Source: Porcincola sp945869225
GTDB taxonomy: Bacteria; Bacillota; Clostridia; Lachnospirales; Lachnospiraceae
Assembly: GCF_052118625.1 (NCBI RefSeq)
Contig: NZ_JBQKGW010000018.1
Span: 1 to 58,416, forward strand
Length of the DNA: 58,416 nt
Direction of reading: 5' to 3'
Part shown: positions 1-8,986 of the stretch, in pieces
How the letters are laid out: every line of letters begins with the position of its first letter
Position numbering within the stretch: position 1 is the first letter of the stretch
Translations under genes and position numbers: made by a program
Notes under the pieces: generated by a model
What the model was told of the DNA's origin: nothing
What the model saw: only the letters and a program-made list of their open reading frames with translations
Databases searched by the model: none

Positions 1-87
1 CACGGCATAAAGCAATCCGATGTAAAATCCATCAGAATAATTTATGCTGTGCCTCTTTTTAATTTGATTGAATGTGGTATGGTTTAG

Positions 88-981
88 GACCAGATAAAAT
101 GCGGGATAACACTTCCGGTCATTTTTGATATTCATGGCGGAGGATGGCAGTACGGGGACAAGGAGTTATACAGGCATTATAACATCGCATTAGCCCGGCA
201 CGGATTTGCAGTGATCGGGTTCAATTACAGGCTTGCCCCTGAAGATTGCTTCCCTGCGGCATTCACAGATGTCAACAGAGCAATGAACTGGGTGGAAGGA
301 AACGGGGAGCACTTTGGGCTTGACCTGAACCGTGTGTTCATGGTTGGAGACTCTGCGGGTGGTCAGATGGCATCCTGGTATGCAACTCTACTCAGCAGTC
401 AAAGATTCAGAGATGTTTACCTGGAGAAGTTTCCTCTGTCAGGCAACGGAGAGACAGCGGCTTTTACATGGGAGGAATATGCACGTCAAGATGTGGGAGA
501 CGCTTTTGATCCGGAAACGACAGAAAATATCCCTGATGAGAATATGCAACCGGATGAAACATACCAGTTTAATGTCCCATACGATCAACTCCGTCTTCGG
601 GGAGTAGCGTTAAACTGTGGCATCTACAAAATGAGAGAGTCCCTTCAGGGTGGAGAAGTTGACAATGCCTTTGTTCAGTTTCTGGGGGATCTCTATGAAA
701 GCAGGAAAGAGGATGTCAAGGAATTGGTGGATGCCTGGAATTTCATGGATGAAAATTTCCCGCCAGCATTCGTCATGACAGCTGCGAATGATTTTCTGAG
801 GGATTGCGCAGCTCCTCTGCACGATCACCTGAGCCGACTCGGAGTAAAGTGTGAACTGCATCTGTACGGAAAGCCGGAGCAGACATACATGGGACATGTC
901 TTCCATGTAAACCAAAAGCTGGATGAGGCTCATCAGTGCAATGAGGATGAATGTGAATTCTTCAAAGGGCTTTTTGCCTGA
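88..981 (+). pseudogene. 5'-truncated alpha/beta hydrolase (HSL-type esterase)
   Basis: The reading frame carries the parts of a hormone-sensitive-lipase-type esterase: HGGGW (oxyanion hole) near 133-147, GDSAGG with the nucleophile Ser near 349, an Asp in ANDFLRD and a His in the GHVFH stretch. The frame is closed by a TAG at 85-87, and no ATG, GTG or TTG start lies between that stop and HGGGW. The first usable start is GTG 211, which would leave the oxyanion hole out. The N-terminal cap is therefore missing, and I read this as a broken gene rather than a working enzyme. It may instead be a frameshifted gene whose first part lies before 85. Confidence 0.6.
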
Positions 982-1026
982 ATGATTGTTGGCTGTTATA
1001 CGTTTTACATGCAAAGGAGATTATCG

Positions 1027-1503
1027 ATGATACGGATCAGAAGAGCAGCAGAGAAAGATATTCCGAGACTGCATGAGCTCCTGGGGCAGGTGCTTCAGAT
1101 TCATGCAGCCATTCGGCCGGATATTTTCATTGCCGGAACGACAAAATATACGGACGAGGAGCTTCGGGAGCTGATCCGGGATGATGCAAAACCAGTCTAT
1201 GTCGCGGCGGACGAGCAGGACATATGCGAGGGGTATGCATTTTGTCAGCTGCGGAAGCAGCCATTTTCCAACAATATGGTACCGTTTCAGTCTCTGTTCA
1301 TCGATGATCTGTGCGTCGATGAGAGGATGAGGGGACAGCATATAGGAGAGAGTCTGTTCGCATTTGTAAAAGAAGAGGCAAAGAGGCTGGGCTGTTACGA
1401 GGTGACGCTCAATGTCTGGGAAGGAAATACATCTGCGGAGAAGTTCTATGAGAAGATGGGCATGAAGACCAAGGAGCGGCAGATGGAGTACATTCTGTCC
1501 TGA
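1027..1503 (+). CDS. GNAT family N-acetyltransferase
   Basis: A 158-residue GNAT-fold acetyltransferase that would transfer an acetyl group from acetyl-CoA to an amine; the substrate cannot be read from the sequence. It begins with the usual IRIRRAAEKD strand and helix. The acetyl-CoA pyrophosphate loop is MRGQHIGESL near residues 102-111, followed by the typical VTLNVWEGN..AEKFYEKMGM end. An ATG at 982 directly follows the stop of the preceding gene, but AAGGAG at 1014-1019 fits ATG 1027, so I chose the shorter form. It is followed by a strong hairpin terminator and is probably transcribed alone or with the broken esterase. Confidence 0.85.
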   Translation: MIRIRRAAEKDIPRLHELLGQVLQIHAAIRPDIFIAGTTKYTDEELRELIRDDAKPVYVAADEQDICEGYAFCQLRKQPFSNNMVPFQSLFIDDLCVDERMRGQHIGESLFAFVKEEAKRLGCYEVTLNVWEGNTSAEKFYEKMGMKTKERQMEYILS

Positions 1504-1662
1504 CCCGGAACATTCTTTGACCCAAATCGGGGCGGACGTTCGGAAATGGATCAGGCTTCAGGTCTTCGTCTGCTCGCCGGTGCGTTTCTCTTTCCTGTAC
1601 GCTGTCGGGGACAGGCCGCATTGTTTCTGAAGCCTTTCTTGTTAAATCGTGTAAAATCGTTC

Positions 1663-1703
1663 ACAAAAAGTCGAGGAAAATGTGATTTTCCCCGACTTTT
1701 TGT
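1663..1703 (+). terminator. long perfect-stem terminator after the GNAT gene
   Basis: Two arms of about 19 bases pair almost perfectly around a 3-base GTG loop, with a T-run inside the right arm and an A-run in the left arm. It can end transcription from either side and isolates the GNAT gene from the aldo/keto reductase. Confidence 0.75.
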
Positions 1704-1757
1704 TGTACAATTAAATTACAGATCGTCTGTTTCAGGCAGAATGACAGGAGGATGGCC

Positions 1758-2624
1758 ATGACAGAGAGGTTCAGACTGAATAACGGGATGACGATCCCGA
1801 AAATTGGATTCGGTACCTACAAGGCTGCGGCGGATGGTACAGAGCGGGTGATCAGTGAGGCGATCCAGGCGGGGTATCGGTATTTCGACACAGCATCGTT
1901 CTATGGGACGGAGGAGGCCCTCGGGAAGGCATGGACACAGAGCAATCTGGAACGCGGCGCGTTTCAGATTGCATCAAAGGCCTGGAAGAGTGAACTGGGG
2001 TACCGGGAGGTGCGTGCGGCGTTTGAAAAGTCGCTTGAAAGGCTCCGGACAGATTATCTTGACCTGTACCTGATTCACTGGCCGCTGCCCGCGCCAGACT
2101 ATCAGGAATGGGAAAAGCTTGACCTGGATACATGGAAGCTGATGGAGGAGCTGTACCAGGAAGGGAAAGTGCGGGCGATCGGCGTCAGCAATTTTCTTCC
2201 GCAGCACCTGCTTAACCTGATAGAGCACGCGGAGGTGGTGCCGGCTGTAGATCAGCTGGAGTTCCATCCAGGTCATACGCAGGAGGTGACGCTTCGGTTC
2301 TGCCAGGAGAAGGGGATCCAGGTGCAGGCGTGGAGTCCGCTTGGCAGAAGCCGGGTGCTGACAGATCCGCTGATTGTCTCACTTGCGGAGAAGTATGGGG
2401 TGTCATCCGCGCAGCTCTGTCTGCAGTACGATCTGCAGCGAGGCGTGATGGTCATCCCGAAAGCGTCTTCGCCGGAGCGGATGCGTCAGAACCTGAACCT
2501 GGGCGATTTCAAAATCTCCCAGATCGATATGTATCGCATCGATACGATGCCGGACTACGGGTGGTCGGGAGAGCATCCGGAGCGGGAACGTGTCGATATC
2601 CATATCCAGGCACATGAAGGGTGA
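1758..2624 (+). CDS. aldo/keto reductase
   Basis: A 288-residue NADPH-type aldo/keto reductase, a TIM-barrel enzyme reducing aldehydes or ketones. The catalytic tetrad is visible as D44 and Y49 (FDTASFYGTE), K74 (SKAWKSE) and H107 (YLIHWP), at the usual spacing. The cofactor segment VIPKASSPERMRQNL is present near the end. AGGAGG at 1746-1751 abuts ATG 1752 and is well spaced for ATG 1758, so 1758 is preferred. A DUF362 ferredoxin gene follows 59 bp downstream in the same direction, so the two may be co-transcribed. Family assignment is firm; substrate is unknown. Confidence 0.9.
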   Translation: MTERFRLNNGMTIPKIGFGTYKAAADGTERVISEAIQAGYRYFDTASFYGTEEALGKAWTQSNLERGAFQIASKAWKSELGYREVRAAFEKSLERLRTDYLDLYLIHWPLPAPDYQEWEKLDLDTWKLMEELYQEGKVRAIGVSNFLPQHLLNLIEHAEVVPAVDQLEFHPGHTQEVTLRFCQEKGIQVQAWSPLGRSRVLTDPLIVSLAEKYGVSSAQLCLQYDLQRGVMVIPKASSPERMRQNLNLGDFKISQIDMYRIDTMPDYGWSGEHPERERVDIHIQAHEG

Positions 2625-2683
2625 GCAGACACACGAAGCGCAGACAGGCTGCGTGAGGAAAGCCAAAACAGGAGAGCAGACAG

Positions 2684-3808
2684 ATGGGAGAAAAAGCAAA
2701 AGTTTATTTTACGGATTTCAGGACAAAGGTTGATGTACCGCTGACAGCAAAGCTGCAGAAGCTGATCCGGAAGGCTGGGATCGGATCGATTGACATGGAT
2801 GGAAAGTTTGTCGCGATCAAGATGCACTTCGGGGAGCTGGGGAATCTGGCGTTCCTGAGACCGAATTACGCGAAGGCGGTCGCGGATGTCGTGAAGGAGA
2901 ATGGCGGACTGCCATTTCTGACGGACTGCAATACGCTGTATCCGGGAAGCCGCAAGAACGCACTGGAGCATCTGACATGTGCGGAAATGAATGGGTTCAA
3001 CTCCATTACAACCGGCTGTCATGTCATCATCGCAGACGGACTGCGCGGAACGGACGAGGTGGAAGTACCGATCCGGAACGGAGAGTACCTGAAGACGGCG
3101 CTGATCGGAGAGGCTGTCATGGATGCAGATGTGTTCATCTCCCTGACCCATTTCAAGGGGCATGAGGCAGCCGGATTTGGCGGGACCATCAAGAACATCG
3201 GGATGGGCTGCGGGAGCCGCGCGGGAAAGATGCAGCAGCACAACGATGGGAAACCGCACGTGATCGAGGAAAAGTGCAGGAAGTGTCACCGCTGCGCCCG
3301 GGAGTGCGGTTCGGATGCGATCGACTACGAGCGGGGCGTGGCGCACATCAACCAGGATATCTGCAAGGGATGCGGGCGCTGTATCGGGGCCTGTGCCTTT
3401 GATGCGATTGAGAACGACAATGCGAATGCGAACGAAGTGCTTGGCTGCAAGATGGCAGAGTATACGCAGGCAGTCTGTGACGGCCGGCCGTGCTTCCACA
3501 TCAGCCTGATTCAGGATGTCTCGCCGAACTGTGACTGCCATGGCGAGAATGACGCTCCGATCCTTCCTGATGTCGGGATGCTGGCTTCATTTGACCCGGT
3601 GGCGCTCGACCAGGCTTGTGTGGATTTGTGTGAGCAGCAGACACCAATCCGGAATTCCCAGCTTGGCGACAACCTGGCCAGACCGGACTGGCACCACTAC
3701 CACGAGCACTTCAAGGACAACAACCCGAATGTGGCGTGGAAGGAGACGCTGGAACACGCCGAGAAGATTGGTCTGGGCACCAGGGAGTACGAACTGATTA
3801 CCATGTAA
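2684..3808 (+). CDS. DUF362 domain protein with 2[4Fe-4S] ferredoxin domain
   Basis: A 374-residue cytoplasmic protein common in anaerobes. The DUF362 part spans roughly residues 40-190 (IKMHFGELGN, THFKGHEAAGFGGTIKN). Inserted after it is a bacterial ferredoxin unit with two CxxCxxCxxxC motifs: Cys 198, 201, 204, 208 and Cys 227, 230, 233, 237. It probably carries electrons or assembles a cofactor, but no reaction is established for the family. A ribosome site (AGGAG) lies about 10 bases before ATG 2684. The aldo/keto reductase upstream is a plausible operon partner. Confidence 0.88.
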   Translation: MGEKAKVYFTDFRTKVDVPLTAKLQKLIRKAGIGSIDMDGKFVAIKMHFGELGNLAFLRPNYAKAVADVVKENGGLPFLTDCNTLYPGSRKNALEHLTCAEMNGFNSITTGCHVIIADGLRGTDEVEVPIRNGEYLKTALIGEAVMDADVFISLTHFKGHEAAGFGGTIKNIGMGCGSRAGKMQQHNDGKPHVIEEKCRKCHRCARECGSDAIDYERGVAHINQDICKGCGRCIGACAFDAIENDNANANEVLGCKMAEYTQAVCDGRPCFHISLIQDVSPNCDCHGENDAPILPDVGMLASFDPVALDQACVDLCEQQTPIRNSQLGDNLARPDWHHYHEHFKDNNPNVAWKETLEHAEKIGLGTREYELITM

Positions 3809-3973
3809 ATTTCACGAACGATCGGTTGATCGCTGGCCTGCAGCCGGATGAGCATGACGGCTGACGCTCTGAGACATCACATAGCCAGATCAGCGCTGGA
3901 AATGTCCAGGAAGTAACTGCCGCGGGGAACTTTCGGGGATAGGCTGAAAGAATGAGCAGGGGAGAGCGGTCTC

Positions 3974-4002
3974 TTGTAATTTTGTTGGAAATATCTTACA
4001 AT
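3974..4002 (+). promoter_or_regulatory. sigma-A promoter of the AspT-like transporter
   Basis: TTGTAA and TACAAT are separated by exactly 17 bases, about 45 bases before the transporter start. The rest of the 240-bp gap shows no riboswitch I recognise. Confidence 0.55.
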
Positions 4003-4048
4003 TCTCTCTAATGGACTTTTCAGATTGCACAGAAACGGGAGGGAGAAA

Positions 4049-5287
4049 ATGAGTCTTTTTGGCGGTGTGATCAACATCACGGGGATTACGTTCTTCGTGA
4101 TGAGTATCTTTGCAATTATTGTCGGCGGCTATCTGATCGGCAAGATCTCAATCAAAGGCGTCTCGCTGGGGACGGCAGGTGTCTTCATTGCTTCCATTAT
4201 ATATGGAATCCTGCATTCGAAGCAGCTGGCTGACACAATGAATTTCAGCGGGATTGACTTCAGCCCCGATGCACTGAAGATCATCGAGAACTGCGGACTG
4301 GTTCTGTTTGTCTGCTCCGTCGGCCTGATCGCGGGGCCGAGTTTTTTCTCCAATCTGAAGAAGAATTTCAAGTCCTATATCCTGCTCGGGGTTGTGATCA
4401 TTCTGAGCGGCGGTCTGACGACGGTTGCGTGCTACTTCATCGGAAGAGGCGGGGAAGCTGATACGAAGCAGTTTGTCGCGCTTCTGACCGGTCTGCTCTC
4501 AGGAGCCCTCACATCCACGCCGGCGTTCTCGGCGGCGAAGGCGACCGTCGCGCCGGAGTATGAAAGTGCGGTGACCGTCGGATACGGAATCTCCTATATC
4601 TTCGGGGTCATCGGTGTCGTGCTGTTCGTTCAGCTCATTCCGAAGATTCTCCACGCGAACATCGATGAGGAGGTCCGGAAGATCACGGATGTTTCGGCCG
4701 GGCAGAGGCGGAAGGACGGCCGGCACTATATTGAGATTGATCCGTTCGGAATTGGCGCCTTCGCATTCGTCATCCTGACGGGGATCTTCCTTGGGGCGGT
4801 TCATATCCCGCTCACTTCGAAGGGACTTGCCGGGACTTCATTTTCCCTGACGACGACGGGCGGCGTGCTGATTGCCGGACTGATCTGGGGACATTTCGGA
4901 CACCTTGGCGCGATTTCTCTTCATGTGAAGAGCGAGGTGCTCAAGACCTTCCAGGAATTCGGCCTGATCCTGTTCCTGATCGGGGCAGGTGTGTCCGGCG
5001 GCTCCAAGTTCATCGAGTACTTTAAGCCGATCTATTTCGTGTACGGCCTGTTCATGACCCTGATCCCGATGATCATCGGCTTTATTGTCGCGATGAAGGC
5101 CGTGAAGCTGCATCTGATGAATGCGCTTGGCTGCATTACAGGCGGCATGACATCCACGCCGGCGCTTGGAACCCTGATCAAGGTTGCGAAGACAGAGGCT
5201 GTCGCTTCTGCATATGCGGCAACTTACCCGATCGCGCTGATCACGGTTGTGCTGGTCTGCCAGTTCCTGATTCTGCTGCTGCACTGA
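4049..5287 (+). CDS. AspT/YidE/YbjL-type antiporter (AAEx family)
   Basis: A 412-residue polytopic membrane protein with two homologous halves, as in the aspartate:alanine exchanger family. Each half holds the diagnostic motif: LSGALTSTPAFSAAKATV near residue 150 and TGGMTSTPALGTLIKVAK near 368. About ten hydrophobic segments flank a short charged central loop (RKITDVSAGQRRKDGRHY). No TrkA-C domains are present in the loop, unlike longer YidE proteins. The GGGAGGGAG site fits ATG 4049; an upstream in-frame TTG at 4025 is less likely. The transported anion or amino acid is unknown. Confidence 0.85.
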   Translation: MSLFGGVINITGITFFVMSIFAIIVGGYLIGKISIKGVSLGTAGVFIASIIYGILHSKQLADTMNFSGIDFSPDALKIIENCGLVLFVCSVGLIAGPSFFSNLKKNFKSYILLGVVIILSGGLTTVACYFIGRGGEADTKQFVALLTGLLSGALTSTPAFSAAKATVAPEYESAVTVGYGISYIFGVIGVVLFVQLIPKILHANIDEEVRKITDVSAGQRRKDGRHYIEIDPFGIGAFAFVILTGIFLGAVHIPLTSKGLAGTSFSLTTTGGVLIAGLIWGHFGHLGAISLHVKSEVLKTFQEFGLILFLIGAGVSGGSKFIEYFKPIYFVYGLFMTLIPMIIGFIVAMKAVKLHLMNALGCITGGMTSTPALGTLIKVAKTEAVASAYAATYPIALITVVLVCQFLILLLH

Positions 5288-5323
5288 TTCAGTCAATATC
5301 AATATTGCGATAAGAGAGACAGG

Positions 5324-5354
5324 GATCTGCGGAGAAATCCGCAGATCTTTTTTT
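5324..5354 (+). terminator. intrinsic terminator after the AspT-like gene
   Basis: A perfect 10-bp stem (GATCTGCGGA and its complement) around a GAAA tetraloop, followed directly by seven T. Confidence 0.9.
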
Positions 5355-5362
5355 ATGATGAC

Positions 5363-5422
5363 GTGTCAATCAGCCCTGCCACCACTTGCATGCAGGTATG
5401 CGTGGTGACGGCCTTTTGACAC
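5363..5422. repeat. 60-bp palindromic repeat, copy 1
   Basis: It starts with GTGTCAA and ends with its complement TTGACAC. Inside are complementary CCACCAC and GTGGTG arms around a CATGCA centre. A second 60-bp copy with the same ends is at 52388-52447; I count seven differences. Both lie between genes. It could be a REP/MITE-like element or a mobile structured DNA piece. Confidence 0.65.
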
Positions 5423-5541
5423 TGCAATCATAAGATTGAGAATATAAAGACTATACAAAGAAATATACAGTTATTTGTGCTAATTCATGGATGATAAACA
5501 GATAGTTATTTAGTATTATTACATTAATCAGATATAAGTGA

Positions 5542-5558
5542 GCCTGCCATGGGCAGGC
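5542..5558. repeat. hairpin in the 5'-nucleotidase leader
   Basis: GCCTGCC and GGCAGGC pair around ATG in an otherwise AT-rich 160-bp upstream region, about 25 bases before the start codon of the nucleotidase. No T-run follows immediately, so a role in mRNA stability or as an operator is as likely as termination. Confidence 0.4.
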
Positions 5559-5582
5559 AAAAACAATGAAAGGAGCGGAGAT

Positions 5583-7313
5583 ATGAAAAGGGCAGGTAAG
5601 CTGAGTGTGTATCTGCTGTCGCTGATGCTTGTGGTATTCCTGACAGCGGTTCCGGTGGCAGCTGCGGAGGGAGAATCGGAGAGCGGACTGTCGAAGGACC
5701 TGGTGATTCTGTTTACGAGCGATGTCCACTGTGGTGTGGATCAGAATTTTGGCCTCGATGGGCTGTACCAGGTCCGGAAGTATTATGAGGATCAGGGGTG
5801 TTACACATTGCTTGTGGATGACGGGGATTTCATCCAGGGCGAACCGATCGGTACGATGACGAAGGGGGAGACACCGCTGGAGCTGATGAACGCGGCAGGC
5901 TATGACATTGCCATTCCGGGCAATCATGAATTTGACTATGGGATGGATCAGTTCCTGGCGCTGACCGGGAAAGCAAAGTTCCCGTACATCAGCTGTAATT
6001 TCAACAAGGATGGGAAACTGGTCTTCGACCCTTATGTCATCAAGGAATTTGACGGCATCAAGTTTGCGTTTGTCGGCATGACGACACCGCAGACCATCAC
6101 CTCGTCCACACCGGCTTATTTCCAGGATGACGCCGGAAACTTTGTGTATGATTTCTGCCAGGACGAGACGGGAGAAAAACTATACGCAAAGGTTCAGGAG
6201 GCGGTCGATCAGGCGAGAACAGAGGGCGCGCAGTATGTTGTCGCCATGGCGCACCTCGGGAACGAGGATACGGCTTCGCCATGGCGCTATGATCAGGTGA
6301 TTTCCAATACAACCGGGATCGATGTGCTCCTTGACGGACACAGCCATGATACGGATCAGGTGACGATGAAGAACAAAGACGGAAAGGATGTGATCCGGAG
6401 CGCCTGCGGGACAAAGCTTGCCTGCATCGGCACTGTGAAGTTCGGGATGGATGGTACCGTCAGCAGCCAGCTCCTGACCTGGGGACTGGAAGGGTCTGCG
6501 AAGGATACGTTTGGCTTCAGCAACTCCGTCACGGAGGAGGTAAAGAAGGCCCAGGAGAAGCTGGACGAAAGTCTGAAAACAGTTGTGGGACATACGGATG
6601 TGAATCTGACGATTGTGGATCCGACTGCGGTCGATGACGCGGGCGAACCGATCCGGATTGTCCGCAACGCAGAGACAAATCTGGGTGACCTGGTAGCGGA
6701 TGCATACCGGGCAGCGGGAAAGGCGGACATCGGATTTGCAAATGGAGGCGGCATCCGTGCCAATATCCCGGCGGGCGACATTACACAGGGCGATATCCTC
6801 ACGGTTCAGCCATATGGCAACATGGTCTGTGTGGCGGAGCTGACCGGGCAGCAGGTCCTGGATGCGCTGGAGTGGGGAGCCCGCACGGTTCCGAGTGAGA
6901 ACGGCGGTTTCCTTCAGGTTTCAGGACTGACATACGAGATCCATACAGACGTCCCGGATCACTGCACGCAGGATGAAAATGGCCTGTGGACGGGGCATGA
7001 GGGAGAGTATCGGGTGAAGAACGTCATGGTTGGCGGAAAGGCACTCGAACTGGAGAAGACATACACCGTGGCAACCCACAACTATATGCTGAAGCAGCAG
7101 GGGGATGGCTACAATATGTTTACCGACGCAAAGATCCTGCAGGACGAGTTTATGCTGGACAATCAGGCACTGATCAACTTCGTTGCGGACGATCTCGGCG
7201 GGACTGTCGGGGATGCGTATGAGAATCCTTATGGCGACGGCAGAATTGTGGCAGTTGAGGGAAGTGCACAGACAGAAGGCGCCGCAGAAACGGTGACAGA
7301 AGCGGCATCCTGA
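5583..7313 (+). CDS. secreted 5'-nucleotidase / bifunctional metallophosphatase
   Basis: A 576-residue extracellular enzyme of the UshA/5'-nucleotidase family that would strip phosphate from nucleotides. A signal peptide (MKRAGK.., hydrophobic core, VAAAEG) covers residues 1-29. Metal ligands are visible: DVH at 47-49, GDFIQ near 81, GNHEFD at 113-118, and a later GHSHD. The C-terminal substrate domain runs from about residue 335 (NLGDLVADAYR, GGGIRANIPAGDI). GGAGCGGAG precedes ATG 5583. No LPxTG or other anchor is seen. The stop codon falls inside a 41-bp tandem repeat, so the extreme C-terminus may be a recent product of repeat expansion. Confidence 0.9.
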   Translation: MKRAGKLSVYLLSLMLVVFLTAVPVAAAEGESESGLSKDLVILFTSDVHCGVDQNFGLDGLYQVRKYYEDQGCYTLLVDDGDFIQGEPIGTMTKGETPLELMNAAGYDIAIPGNHEFDYGMDQFLALTGKAKFPYISCNFNKDGKLVFDPYVIKEFDGIKFAFVGMTTPQTITSSTPAYFQDDAGNFVYDFCQDETGEKLYAKVQEAVDQARTEGAQYVVAMAHLGNEDTASPWRYDQVISNTTGIDVLLDGHSHDTDQVTMKNKDGKDVIRSACGTKLACIGTVKFGMDGTVSSQLLTWGLEGSAKDTFGFSNSVTEEVKKAQEKLDESLKTVVGHTDVNLTIVDPTAVDDAGEPIRIVRNAETNLGDLVADAYRAAGKADIGFANGGGIRANIPAGDITQGDILTVQPYGNMVCVAELTGQQVLDALEWGARTVPSENGGFLQVSGLTYEIHTDVPDHCTQDENGLWTGHEGEYRVKNVMVGGKALELEKTYTVATHNYMLKQQGDGYNMFTDAKILQDEFMLDNQALINFVADDLGGTVGDAYENPYGDGRIVAVEGSAQTEGAAETVTEAAS

Positions 7314-7390
7314 CAGAGTGGAAGCAGTCTGTGGTAACAGAAGCGGCATTCTGACAGAGTGGAAGCAGTCTGTGGCGACAGAGGCGGCAA
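7296..7390 (+). repeat. 41-bp tandem repeat over the nucleotidase stop codon
   Basis: Units start at 7296, 7337 and 7378 with ACAGA(A/G)GCGGCA. Two full copies and a short third copy are nearly identical. The first unit contains the TGA stop of the nucleotidase. Since 41 is not a multiple of three, copy number changes would alter the protein end. Confidence 0.85.
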
Positions 7391-7413
7391 TGCCGCAGGC
7401 GGCGGAAGCTGCG

Positions 7414-7448
7414 GGAAGGGCTGAGATTTCAGCCCTTCCTTCTTTTTT
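7414..7448 (+). terminator. intrinsic terminator after the nucleotidase
   Basis: GGAAGGGCTGA pairs with TCAGCCCTTCC around a short loop, followed by a TCTTTTTT tract. Confidence 0.85.
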
Positions 7449-7552
7449 GAAAGCGGCTGTTCATCATCGAGTGAGGGATGATACTCCTCCGGATCCCTCT
7501 GACGGGCCTGCTTATGCACATATGAAAAGACATGGAAGTCCGTATGCCGATG

Positions 7553-7561
7553 TGCTATAAT
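7553..7561 (+). promoter_or_regulatory. extended -10 promoter of the Trk/Ktr operon
   Basis: A perfect TATAAT (7556-7561) preceded by TGC gives an extended -10 element about 48 bases before the start of the potassium channel gene. The -35 position is weak, as is usual for extended -10 promoters. Confidence 0.5.
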
Positions 7562-7608
7562 CACGCCGTCAATGAGCGATCCAAAAAGACGAACAGGTAT
7601 TTTTCGAT

Positions 7609-8940
7609 ATGAGACTGAAGAAAAACTTTCGACTGACATCCGCCCAGATTATTCTGGCAGGCTTTTTTCTGGTCATTCTGGCGGGGGCACTTCTTTTGAT
7701 GCTTCCGATTGCCAGTATGGAGGGAAGGGTAACGCCATTTCTGGACTGTCTGTTTACATCTACGTCGGCAACCTGTGTGACCGGACTTGTCGTTTATGAC
7801 ACGGCGACACACTGGAACCTGTTCGGAAGGATTGTCATCCTGTCACTGATCCAGGTTGGCGGACTGGGCGTCATCACTACTGCATTTCTGATTCGTGTCA
7901 TTATAGGTTCCAAGATCTCTCTGATTCAGAGAACGCTTCTGCAGGACTCCATATCCGGGGACAATGTGCAGGGGATTATCCGGATGTCGCTGTACATCAT
8001 AAAGATGGTTATGGCGGTGGAGCTGGGCGGAGCCCTCGTCATGTATCCTGTGTTTGCCCGGGATTTCGGACCAGTAACCGGAGCGGGGTATGCACTGTTT
8101 CACTCCGTCTCGGCATTCTGCAATGCGGGCTTTGACCTGATGGGCGTTCGGGAGAGGTATTCTTCTCTTGCTGCTTACCAGGGCAATGCGGTGATCAACC
8201 TGGTGATCATGGCGCTGATCGTGTTCGGCGGCCTGGGCTTTTACACCTGGAGAGATCTGCAGAGAAACAGGCTTCATTTCAGTCGGTATACGCTGCAGAC
8301 AAAGGTGGTTGTGACGACCACGGCAATTCTGATTCTTGTTCCGGCTGTCATCTTTTTCTTTGCGGAGTACAGGTCGCTGCCGGCAGGGGAGCGGGTTCTG
8401 TCTTCATTTTTCCAGTCTGTAACGACCAGGACTGCAGGCTTCAATACCTCGGATCTCACAAAATTCAAGGAAAATGATCTTCTGATCATGATTATGCTGA
8501 TGCTGATCGGCGGGTCCCCGGGATCAACCGCCGGCGGCATGAAGACGACGACCATCGCTGTTGTGGTCGGTACTTTCCTGAGCCTGAGCGGACGGCGGAG
8601 CAGCACCGTCCTGCATCAGCGCCGGATTCCGGCGAAGACGGTAAGGGCTGCATTTTCCATTGTTCTGATGTATGTCACACTGTTTCTGGCAGGCGGCATG
8701 GCGATCAGTGCGATGGAGCACCGGTCCCTTCTGAGAAGCTTCTTTGAAACAGCTTCCGCGATCGGAACGGTTGGCCTGACGCTTGGCCTGACACCCTCGC
8801 TTCATGCAGTATCAAAGCTGATTCTGATCACTCTGATGTTCTATGGGAGAGTGGGAGGCCTGACCTTCATGTATGCGACCTTCAGGAGGTCCAGAGTAGG
8901 GTCCTCATGTCTGCCGCAGGAGGATCTGAACGTAGGGTAA
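7609..8940 (+). CDS. TrkH/KtrB family potassium transporter, membrane subunit
   Basis: A 443-residue polytopic membrane protein for K+ uptake. Four pore repeats are visible through their selectivity-filter segments: SATCVTGLVVYD, SAFCNAGFDL, TTRTAGFNTSD and SAIGTVGLTLG. The gating loop after the third pore (LMLIGGSPGSTAGGMKTTT) is present. Length matches KtrB. No strong ribosome site precedes ATG 7609; I kept it because the sequence then begins with the usual basic residues and LTSAQIILAGF. The cytoplasmic RCK subunit follows 46 bp downstream, making a two-gene operon. Confidence 0.93.
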   Translation: MRLKKNFRLTSAQIILAGFFLVILAGALLLMLPIASMEGRVTPFLDCLFTSTSATCVTGLVVYDTATHWNLFGRIVILSLIQVGGLGVITTAFLIRVIIGSKISLIQRTLLQDSISGDNVQGIIRMSLYIIKMVMAVELGGALVMYPVFARDFGPVTGAGYALFHSVSAFCNAGFDLMGVRERYSSLAAYQGNAVINLVIMALIVFGGLGFYTWRDLQRNRLHFSRYTLQTKVVVTTTAILILVPAVIFFFAEYRSLPAGERVLSSFFQSVTTRTAGFNTSDLTKFKENDLLIMIMLMLIGGSPGSTAGGMKTTTIAVVVGTFLSLSGRRSSTVLHQRRIPAKTVRAAFSIVLMYVTLFLAGGMAISAMEHRSLLRSFFETASAIGTVGLTLGLTPSLHAVSKLILITLMFYGRVGGLTFMYATFRRSRVGSSCLPQEDLNVG

Positions 8941-8986
8941 ACATCAATTACAAGGAGCCGCGTTTTGCGGGGAAATGGAGAGACGG

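Noticed and set aside
2555..3541. Minus-strand open frame over the DUF362 gene
   Set aside because: Shadow of a well-supported plus-strand gene with intact ferredoxin motifs; no independent signals.
3809..4048. Possible riboswitch before the AspT-like gene
   Set aside because: Some stems are present, but none of the conserved cores of TPP, glycine, lysine, THF or SAM switches could be matched by eye, and the promoter lies at its far end.
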